A stretch of 11,276 nt of DNA, taken from Leucobacter sp. GTDB taxonomy: Bacteria; Actinomycetota; Actinomycetes; Actinomycetales; Microbacteriaceae. The notes beneath the pieces were generated by a model, which searched no databases, was not told where the DNA came from, and saw only the letters and a list, made by a program, of their open reading frames with translations. Below are positions 5,986 through 11,276 of the stretch, piece after piece. The stretch is from NCBI GenBank assembly GCA_012510755.1, contig JAAZHL010000308.1, positions 1 through 11,276 on the forward strand, given 5' to 3'. The stretch's first letter is position 1; each line of letters opens with the position of its first letter. Position numbers and translations under genes: made by a program.

Positions 5986-7173
5986 TTACTCAGCTTCGGC
6001 TTCACGCCCCTGAGCCTCGAGATCGGCAGCGGTGGCCACGTATCCTTCGATGTGCCGCTCGGCCGGCCCGTCATAGATCGACAGCGGCCGGATGAGGGCG
6101 TTCGCGGCGGTCTGCTCCATGATGTGAGCAGTCCACCCGGTCACCCGCGCCGCGATGAACAACGGGGTGAAGGTGAGCGTGTCGAAGCCAATCAGATCGT
6201 ACGCTGGCCCGGAGGGGTAATCCAGGTTCGGGTAAATGCCCTTGCGCGCGACAAACTCGTTCTCAAGCCGGTCATAGAGTTCAGCAACGTCGGGCCGCTC
6301 GTAGTGCTCGATCAGAGTGTCGAGTGCCACCTTCATCGTCGGTACTCGCGAGTCGCCACGTTTATATACACGGTGACCGAAGCCCATGATCTTGCGCTTC
6401 TCGCTCAGCGCCTGGTCGAGCCAAGCGGTCACGTTATCAGCGCCACCAATCTCGTTAAAGATGTGCAGAACTGCTTCGTTCGCACCGCCGTGCAGCGGGC
6501 CCTTCAGCGCACCGATTGCCCCGGTGACCGCCGAGTACAGATCGCTGAGCGTCGAGGTAATGACGCGTGCCGTGAACGTCGATGCATTGAACGAGTGCTC
6601 TGCATACAAGATCATCGAACGGTTGAACGCATCAACCACCACTGGCTCGGCCTCTTCACCAAAGGTCATCCACAGAAAGTTCGCGGCATAGTCAAGATCG
6701 TCGCGGGGCTCAATGAGTTCTTGCCCGCGCCGACGACGTTGACCATACGCCACGATGGCCGGCAAGGCCGCATAGAGGCGAATGCTGCGTTGCAGGTTCT
6801 CTTCTGGGCTGCCCGCCGCATCAAGCACAGAACCTGAACCGCTCGTGTCGCTGGCACCGATCACGCTCACCGCAGTCCGCGCCTCATCCATCGGGTGAGC
6901 CTCGAGCGGCAGCAGGTCAATGGCCGCCTTCACCTGAGGTTCGAGCCCGCGGTACTTTCGCTCGTCCGCACGAAGTGCAGCAAGCTGTGCTTCAGTCGGC
7001 AGATCACCGTTCCACAGCAGGTAGGCCACGGCTTCGAACGATTGCGTCGCCGCGAGCTCTTGCACCGGGTAGCCGCGATAGAGCAGCGAGTTCGTCTCGG
7101 GGTTCACCTTCGAAATCGCGGTGGTGTCGACCACGACACCGGCAAGCCCCTTCTTGATTTCTGATTCAGACAT
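5986..7173 (-). CDS. prpC: 2-methylcitrate synthase PrpC
   Basis: Citrate-synthase superfamily enzyme of 395 residues. It condenses propionyl-CoA with oxaloacetate to 2-methylcitrate in the cytosol, the first step of the methylcitrate cycle. The catalytic residues are visible: His228 in GPLHGGANEAV, His267 in GFGHRVYKRGDSR, and Asp318 in PNLDYPSGPAYDLIGF. The short length and the N-terminus (IKKGLAGVVVDTTAISKV) match the small Gram-positive PrpC/CitZ type rather than the longer GltA type. The operon with prpD and prpB makes the methylcitrate role nearly certain, although such enzymes often also use acetyl-CoA. The start is ATG 7173 with AGAGGA 8 bases upstream. A small hairpin (TGTTC, loop GAGAG, GAACA) surrounds that site. 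The gap to prpB is 34 bases. It is the last gene of the operon, followed by a strong terminator. Confidence 0.94.
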   Translation of the reverse strand: MSESEIKKGLAGVVVDTTAISKVNPETNSLLYRGYPVQELAATQSFEAVAYLLWNGDLPTEAQLAALRADERKYRGLEPQVKAAIDLLPLEAHPMDEARTAVSVIGASDTSGSGSVLDAAGSPEENLQRSIRLYAALPAIVAYGQRRRRGQELIEPRDDLDYAANFLWMTFGEEAEPVVVDAFNRSMILYAEHSFNASTFTARVITSTLSDLYSAVTGAIGALKGPLHGGANEAVLHIFNEIGGADNVTAWLDQALSEKRKIMGFGHRVYKRGDSRVPTMKVALDTLIEHYERPDVAELYDRLENEFVARKGIYPNLDYPSGPAYDLIGFDTLTFTPLFIAARVTGWTAHIMEQTAANALIRPLSIYDGPAERHIEGYVATAADLEAQGREAEAE

Positions 7174-7207
7174 CGTCTTGTTCCTCTCGAACAGGTCTCT
7201 CAGGCCG

Positions 7208-8107
7208 TTACTTTTCTACGGTGAAGGTGAAGATGTTCGAGTCAAAGCTCGCGTAATCTTCGTAACTGATGAGTTCATACAGCTCGGCGCGGTGCTGCAT
7301 GTTGCCGAGCTGACTCGTGAGCGAGCCCTCTTCGACCAGGGTGTCGAGCGCCCGCTCTGCCGCCCCCATCGCAATGCGCAGCAGCGACACCGGCCAGATC
7401 ACCAAGTTGATGCCGACGCTCTCAAGCTGGCTTGTCGTGAACAGCTCGCTCTTGCCAAACTCGGTCATGTTAGCGAGCACCGGCACATCGACCGCGCTGC
7501 GAATCGCCTCGAACTCCTCAAGCGTGCGCATCGCCTCAGGGAAGATCGCGTCAGCACCGGCATCAACCAGCGCCTTGGCGCGATCCTTGGCTGCCTCAAG
7601 ACCCTCGACCGCACGCACATCGGTGCGCGCCATGATCAAGAAGTTCTCATCGCGACGCCCCTCGACCGCAGCCTTGATGCGACGTGTTGCCACATCGAGG
7701 CCCACGACCTCTTTGCCGTCAAGGTGACCGCAACGCTTCGGGTTGATCTGGTCTTCAATGTGCAGCCCAGAGATGCCGGCGTTCTCCATCTCTTGCACCG
7801 TGCGCGCGGCGTTCATCGGCTCGCCAAAGCCGGTGTCAGCGTCGATGAGGGTCGGCAGCTCAGTGGTGCGCGCGATCTGTGCACCCCGCGTTGCGACCTC
7901 GGTGAGGGTCGTGAGACCGATGTCGGGCAGACCAAGATCTGCCGACAGCACCGCACCTGAAATATAGACGCCGTCGAACCCCTTGCGCTCAATCAGTCGA
8001 GCCGACAATGGGTTGAATGCGCCCGGCACACGCAGCAGCCGACCGCTCGCGAGTTCTTCGCGAAAACGCGCGCGCTTCTGTTCTGGGCTTGATGACGAGT
8101 ACAGCAT
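7208..8107 (-). CDS. prpB: Methylisocitrate lyase PrpB
   Basis: Isocitrate lyase/PEP mutase superfamily enzyme of 299 residues, the usual PrpB length. It cleaves 2-methylisocitrate into succinate and pyruvate, the last step of the methylcitrate cycle. The signature KRCGH (124-128) carries the catalytic Cys126. Mg-binding acidic residues are in DADTGFG (89-95) and Glu118 in HIEDQ. The KRCGH form with this short length points to methylisocitrate lyase rather than the longer KKCGH-bearing isocitrate lyase. The start is ATG 8107, which shares one base with the TAA of prpD (TAATG), so translation is coupled. AGGGA lies about 8 bases upstream inside prpD. Confidence 0.96.
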   Translation of the reverse strand: MLYSSSSPEQKRARFREELASGRLLRVPGAFNPLSARLIERKGFDGVYISGAVLSADLGLPDIGLTTLTEVATRGAQIARTTELPTLIDADTGFGEPMNAARTVQEMENAGISGLHIEDQINPKRCGHLDGKEVVGLDVATRRIKAAVEGRRDENFLIMARTDVRAVEGLEAAKDRAKALVDAGADAIFPEAMRTLEEFEAIRSAVDVPVLANMTEFGKSELFTTSQLESVGINLVIWPVSLLRIAMGAAERALDTLVEEGSLTSQLGNMQHRAELYELISYEDYASFDSNIFTFTVEK

Positions 8108-9642
8108 TAGAAGAGTCCCTTCGGTGCCTGTGCGAGGTTGATCACGCCGGGCGCGGCAACGATGTTGAGTTCGCGCACCTCGCTCGGAGTGAGTTCGGGG
8201 AGGCGCTGCACGAGCTCGAGAAACCGCTCGATCTCGGCGGCTTCGAGCACCGGCTCGGCGAGCAGTCGGAACTTGCGAATGTATTCTGCGCGAGCAAACG
8301 GGCGGGCACCCAGCGGGTGGGCATCGGCAACTGCAATCTCGTCAACAATCTTGGTGCCGTCGGTGAGCTCAACTTCGACTCGCCCGCCGAACGACTTCTC
8401 GTCAGGGTCTTCTGAGTGGTAGCGACGGGTCCACTCGGCGTCTTCTGCTGTCGTGATCTTGTTCCACAATTCGATGGTGTCTGCCCGACCCGCACGCTCA
8501 GGCGTGTACGAATCGACGTGGTGCCAGCCACCGTCTTGCAGCGCGACCGCGAAGATATAGGGAATCGAGTGGTCGAGCGTCTCGCGCGAGGCCGTGGGGT
8601 CATACTTTTGCGGGTCGTTCGCACCCGAACCGATCACGTAGTGCGTGTGATGGCTGGTGTGCAACACGATGCCCTTGACGTTTGCGGGGTCGAGCAGCTC
8701 GGGGTGCTGGCCGTGCAGTTTGCGGGCAAGGTCGATCCACGCCTGCGCCTGGTATTCGGCCGAGTGCTCTTTGGTATAAGAGTCGAGGATCGCTCGCTTC
8801 GCTTCGCCCTTCACCGGCAGCGGCACTTCATACTGGGCGTCTGGGCCGTCGAGCATCCATGCGATCACCCCGTCTTCGCCTTCATAGATGGGGCTGGGCG
8901 AGGTCTGGCCGCGCATCGCACGGTCGACTGCTTCGACTGCCATCTTGCCTGCGAATGCGGGGGCGTGCGCCTTCCACGTCGAGATTTCGCCCTTGCGTGA
9001 CTGGCGGGTTGCGGTCGTGGTGTGCAGGCCTTGGCCCACTGCCTGGTAAATAGTCTCAACGTCCAGACCGAGCAGAGTGCCGATGCCAGCAGCCGCCGAC
9101 GGGCCGATGTGGGCGACGTGGTCGATCTTGTGCTTGTGCAGGCAGATCGCACGCACGAGATCCATTTGAATCTCATAGCCGGTTGCGATGCCGCGCACCA
9201 GTGCACGCCCGTCGGCACCGACGTGCTGAGCTACTGCGAGGATCGGCGGAATGTTGTCGCCGGGGTGCGAGTACTCTGCGGCAAGAAAGGTGTCGTGGTA
9301 GTCGAGTTCGCGCACGGCGACACCGTTGGTCCAGGCGGCCCACTCGGGGCTGCTGCGGTGGGCGCGATCAGCCGAGTCAAGCCCGAAGATCGCAGCACCT
9401 TCACCGCCGGTCGAAACAGGGTGCGAGAAGGCCTGCGCGCGCGAAGCGACGATTGGGCCGCGGTTCAGTGACGCGGCAGCGACCGAAGCATTGTCGATCA
9501 CACGGTTGATGATCATGTCGATCACGTCACCTTCGACCTCGACGGGGTCTGCGGCGACCTCGGCGATCTTCCACGCGAGCTGCGCTTCGCGGGGCAGGTC
9601 TTCTTCACTCTTGTACACGCGCACGGTGTGCAGCTCGGTCAT
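8107..9642 (-). CDS. prpD: 2-methylcitrate dehydratase PrpD
   Basis: MmgE/PrpD-family enzyme of 511 residues, a normal length. It dehydrates 2-methylcitrate to 2-methyl-cis-aconitate without an iron-sulfur cluster. Conserved segments include ELDYHDTF (112-119), SHPGDNIPP (125-133), DHVAHIGPSAAAGIG (174-188) and GEISTWKAHAPAFAGK (218-233). As is usual when PrpD is present, no acnD/prpF pair is seen. Hydration of methyl-cis-aconitate must be done by an aconitase encoded elsewhere. The start is ATG 9642 with AAAGGA 6 bases upstream. It is first of the three enzyme genes and follows gntR by 48 bases. The order prpD-prpB-prpC is the one known from Corynebacterium. Confidence 0.96.
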   Translation of the reverse strand: MTELHTVRVYKSEEDLPREAQLAWKIAEVAADPVEVEGDVIDMIINRVIDNASVAAASLNRGPIVASRAQAFSHPVSTGGEGAAIFGLDSADRAHRSSPEWAAWTNGVAVRELDYHDTFLAAEYSHPGDNIPPILAVAQHVGADGRALVRGIATGYEIQMDLVRAICLHKHKIDHVAHIGPSAAAGIGTLLGLDVETIYQAVGQGLHTTTATRQSRKGEISTWKAHAPAFAGKMAVEAVDRAMRGQTSPSPIYEGEDGVIAWMLDGPDAQYEVPLPVKGEAKRAILDSYTKEHSAEYQAQAWIDLARKLHGQHPELLDPANVKGIVLHTSHHTHYVIGSGANDPQKYDPTASRETLDHSIPYIFAVALQDGGWHHVDSYTPERAGRADTIELWNKITTAEDAEWTRRYHSEDPDEKSFGGRVEVELTDGTKIVDEIAVADAHPLGARPFARAEYIRKFRLLAEPVLEAAEIERFLELVQRLPELTPSEVRELNIVAAPGVINLAQAPKGLF

Positions 9643-9667
9643 CTGGGTTCCTTTCGGTGGGGTATCT

Positions 9668-9686
9668 CGCGGCGGTGTGTGCCGCG
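9668..9686 (-). promoter_or_regulatory. Small hairpin between gntR and prpD
   Basis: Arms CGCGGC (9668-9673) and GCCGCG (9681-9686) enclose a 7-base loop. It lies in the 48-base gap between the gntR stop and the prpD start, about 25 bases before ATG, with no U-tract. It might mark an mRNA processing or attenuation point that sets regulator and enzyme levels apart. At 6 bp in high-G+C DNA it could also be chance. Confidence 0.3.
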
Positions 9687-9690
9687 GTGG

Positions 9691-10410
9691 TCAAGGTGTG
9701 TGCAGGCTTGGCTCTGACCGCGACACATCGCGCAGCGCGCCGTCACGTTCGTCGAGTCGGACAAGCGCGTGTTGCAGGCTACGACGCAGGTGCAACCGCA
9801 CGGCGTTTGCGGCGAGCTCGGGGTCGCCCCAGGCGATCGCTTCGGCAATGGCGCGGTGCTCCCCCGCGGCTTCGGCGAGCCTGTCGGGGCGGTCTTGTGC
9901 AAGCCTGCGGATGCGGGCAAGTCGCAGCCGCACGCGTGCAAGCGCCTCTGCGAGTGCGGGGTTCGCGGCTGCCGCATCGATCGCGTCGTCGAGCTGCGCG
10001 GCCAGTTCGTAGGTGGCGTCTCGATCAGCACCGGGGCCGTCGGGGCCTGGCAGGTTCGCGGCGAGGGCGCTGAAGCGTTCGGCAAGCAATTCGAAGGTCA
10101 GCGCATCGCGACGCTGCGCGGCGAGCCTCGCCGCTTGCGTGTCGAGCGCTTCTCGCAGTTCGCTTAATTGTCTGGTGTCTGCCGACGAGATAGGGGCAAC
10201 TGCGACACCGCGGGCCCCCTCTTGCACGAGCAGCCCGTCGGCCAGCAGCCGCGCGAGAGCTTCTCGCAGTGGTGTGCGCGAGACACCAAGTTGTGCGGCA
10301 GTCTCGACCTCGCCGATGACCTCGCCCGGCTCGAGCTCAAATTCGAGAATGTGCGAACGCAGCAGTCGGTACGCGCGATCACTCGCTCGCTCGACCAATT
10401 CACGCGCCAT
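9691..10410 (-). CDS. GntR-family transcriptional regulator, FCD type (probable prp operon regulator)
   Basis: A 239-residue DNA-binding regulator. The winged helix-turn-helix is at about 10-73, with the recognition region TAAQLGVSRTPLREALARLLADGLL (37-61). The FCD effector domain follows from about 80. In FCD proteins a metal is usually held by Asp and His of a D-x3-H helix plus further histidines. Here D141 is kept but the D-x3-H histidine is replaced by Asp145, while His185 (GEHRAI) and His207 (RLHL) remain. The gene is first in the same transcription unit as prpDBC, so it probably responds to a methylcitrate-pathway metabolite and controls its own operon (inference). The start is ATG 10410. 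There is no Shine-Dalgarno, and a -10 box lies 7 bases upstream, which suggests a leaderless message. Confidence 0.9.
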   Translation of the reverse strand: MARELVERASDRAYRLLRSHILEFELEPGEVIGEVETAAQLGVSRTPLREALARLLADGLLVQEGARGVAVAPISSADTRQLSELREALDTQAARLAAQRRDALTFELLAERFSALAANLPGPDGPGADRDATYELAAQLDDAIDAAAANPALAEALARVRLRLARIRRLAQDRPDRLAEAAGEHRAIAEAIAWGDPELAANAVRLHLRRSLQHALVRLDERDGALRDVSRSEPSLHTP

Positions 10411-10417
10411 GTATACA
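10410..10417. promoter_or_regulatory. Candidate GntR operator 1 (TGTATACA)
   Basis: A perfect 8-bp palindrome TGTATACA lies between the predicted -10 box and the first base of gntR. Operators with a GTATAC core are reported for several FCD-type GntR regulators. Binding here would block transcription start, consistent with autorepression. Confidence 0.5.
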
Positions 10418-10445
10418 AAACTACCCCCAAGATCGCAAAAGTCAA
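10418..10445 (-). promoter_or_regulatory. Predicted leaderless promoter of gntR-prpDBC
   Basis: On the minus strand -35 TTGACT (10445-10440) is separated by 16 bases from -10 TAGTTT (10423-10418). A start point 7-8 bases further on would be the A of the gntR ATG at 10410, giving a leaderless mRNA and explaining the missing ribosome binding site. The -35 lies in the loop and the -10 at the end of the right arm of the inverted repeat 10419-10455. Confidence 0.55.
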
Positions 10446-10455
10446 GGGGGTAGTT
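10419..10455. repeat. 10-bp inverted repeat between the two TGTATACA sites
   Basis: AACTACCCCC (10419-10428) and GGGGGTAGTT (10446-10455) are perfect complements separated by 17 bases. In the minus-strand transcript the hairpin is followed by UUG, with UUUUG counting the stem end. It may also act as a weak terminator for the purine permease gene, which stops 24 bases before it. Alternatively it is an operator for a second regulator. Confidence 0.6.
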
Positions 10456-10462
10456 GCGTTTA

Positions 10463-10470
10463 TGTATACA
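10463..10470. promoter_or_regulatory. Candidate GntR operator 2 (TGTATACA)
   Basis: This is a second perfect TGTATACA. It starts 53 bp from the first, close to five turns of the DNA helix, and lies upstream of the -35 box. The pairing of two identical sites around the promoter supports regulator binding and possible looping. Confidence 0.5.
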
Positions 10471-10479
10471 GAGCTCGGG

Positions 10480-11276
10480 TTAACTGAGAAGCAGCGTTTC
10501 CAGTGGACCGCGCGCAAAGTAGAGCACGAAGCCCGCGGCAACGATCCACAGCAGCCAGTGAATCTCGCGCGACTTGCCCGAAAGCGCACGAATGATGACC
10601 CACGACACAAAGCCCGCGCCGATACCGTTCGCGATCGAGTAGCTGAACGGCATGACCGTCACCGTGAGGAAGACGGGCAAGGCAACATCGAACCGGCTCA
10701 TATCAACGGCCTTGATCTGCGTCATCATCATCGCGCCGACCACAACGAGGGCCGCGGCAGCAACCTCAGTTGGCACAATTTCTGCAAGCGGCGTCAAGAA
10801 CATTGCAGCCAAGAACAACAGACCCGTGACGATGTTCGCGAGCCCGGTTCGCGCACCCTCGCCAATGCCCGAGCCAGATTCGATGAACACAGTGTTCGAT
10901 GAAGACGAGGTGAAGCCGCCGGCGATCGCGCCGACGCCCTCAACAACAAGCGCCGACTTGAGACGGGGAAAGTTGCCCTTGCTATCGGCCAGGCCTGCTT
11001 CGCGTGACAGGCCAGTGAAAGTGCCCATCGCGTCGAAGAAGTTCATAAAGAGCAGGCTGAAGACCAGCATGACCACGGTGATCGCGCCATCCTTGCGGAA
11101 GTCAAAGCCCACCGCGCCGACAAGACTCAAATCAGGAATGCTGAACGAGCTGCCCGTGCGCGCAGGCACCGTCAGCCCCCAGCCACCAGGGTTCTCTTGG
11201 CCCGAGCCAATCTTGAAGACTGCCTCAGCAATCACAGCCAGCACCGTGCCGGTGACCAGACCAATCAAGAGACCGC
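10480..11276 (-). CDS. NCS2/AzgA-type purine (guanine/hypoxanthine) permease, C-terminal part
   Basis: The last 265 residues of an inner-membrane nucleobase uptake protein; the frame stays open to the right edge of the window, so the N-terminal half is missing. A TTG at 11268 is not the start, because in-frame hydrophobic codons precede it. Recognisable AzgA-group features are the FMNFFDAMGTFTGLSREAGL segment, which matches the conserved membrane half-helix around Asp-x-x-Gly-Thr. The SSSSNTVFIESGSGIGEGARTGL segment matches the substrate-binding TS..T.YIES.AG...G.RTG region. Several further hydrophobic helices follow. The usual substrates of the group are hypoxanthine, guanine and adenine, and the exact one cannot be read here. 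It is upstream of gntR in the same direction, but a promoter and a hairpin lie between them, so a shared operon is doubtful. Confidence 0.88.
   Translation of the reverse strand, partial: GLLIGLVTGTVLAVIAEAVFKIGSGQENPGGWGLTVPARTGSSFSIPDLSLVGAVGFDFRKDGAITVVMLVFSLLFMNFFDAMGTFTGLSREAGLADSKGNFPRLKSALVVEGVGAIAGGFTSSSSNTVFIESGSGIGEGARTGLANIVTGLLFLAAMFLTPLAEIVPTEVAAAALVVVGAMMMTQIKAVDMSRFDVALPVFLTVTVMPFSYSIANGIGAGFVSWVIIRALSGKSREIHWLLWIVAAGFVLYFARGPLETLLLS

Noticed and set aside
5986..7173. Ordinary citrate synthase (gltA)
   Set aside because: The short Gram-positive PrpC-like form, lying in one operon with prpD and prpB, favours 2-methylcitrate synthase.
7121..7960. A 279-codon open frame on the + strand across prpC start and prpB
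   Set aside because: It is a shadow of prpB and the prpC N-terminus, both with complete catalytic motifs on the - strand.
7208..8107. Isocitrate lyase (aceA)
   Set aside because: At 299 residues it is far shorter than isocitrate lyase and it carries KRCGH rather than KKCGH.
10168..10902. A 244-codon open frame on the + strand across gntR and the purine permease
   Set aside because: It runs through two well-supported minus-strand genes and their promoter region and has no recognisable domain.

Overview
The window is a high-G+C stretch, mostly transcribed leftward, that looks like the chromosome of an actinobacterium. Family-level placement near Microbacteriaceae is inference. Supporting signs are the DUF4190 membrane protein, an actinobacterial-type THUMP-like methyltransferase, a prpD-prpB-prpC methylcitrate operon behind a GntR regulator, a GTG-initiated lipoprotein gene and a probable leaderless promoter. 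Coding density is very high: no gene-free stretch exceeds 300 bases, and the longest is 174 bases at 5812-5985. No tRNA, rRNA, insertion sequence, phage gene or CRISPR array was seen.

Left part, + strand (1-1664): the 3' end of a small Pro/Ala/Gln-rich DUF4190 membrane protein, a perfect 14-bp terminator-like hairpin, then a class I SAM-dependent methyltransferase with a THUMP-like C-terminal domain. The hairpin lies inside the first codons of the methyltransferase frame as opened from its only ATG, so that start is doubtful.

Middle part, - strand (5811 down to 1711): a four-gene ABC importer in the order lipoprotein binding protein, permease, permease, ATPase. The architecture is that of the polyamine/phosphonate (Pot/Phn) type; the substrate cannot be read from sequence. 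A strong hairpin lies between the binding protein and the first permease. A 21-bp tandem repeat sits between the second permease and the ATPase. In a third reading frame this repeat encodes a regular leucine-zipper-like heptad mini-ORF that bridges the two genes.

Right part, - strand (10410 down to 5986): gntR-prpD-prpB-prpC, a methylcitrate-cycle operon for propionyl-CoA disposal, closed by a clear intrinsic terminator at 5911-5950. PrpC condenses propionyl-CoA with oxaloacetate, PrpD dehydrates 2-methylcitrate, an aconitase encoded elsewhere rehydrates it, and PrpB cleaves 2-methylisocitrate to succinate and pyruvate. The short region ahead of gntR packs two TGTATACA palindromes 53 bp apart, a 10-bp inverted repeat and a predicted leaderless promoter. 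Upstream of this is the 3' part of an NCS2/AzgA-type purine permease that runs off the window.

Most genes here are ordinary housekeeping or catabolic genes. The parts that merit a second look are the short tandem duplications (18, 21 and 21 bp periods) clustered at 1646-2960, the heptad mini-ORF, the hairpin overlapping the methyltransferase start, and the compact gntR control region.
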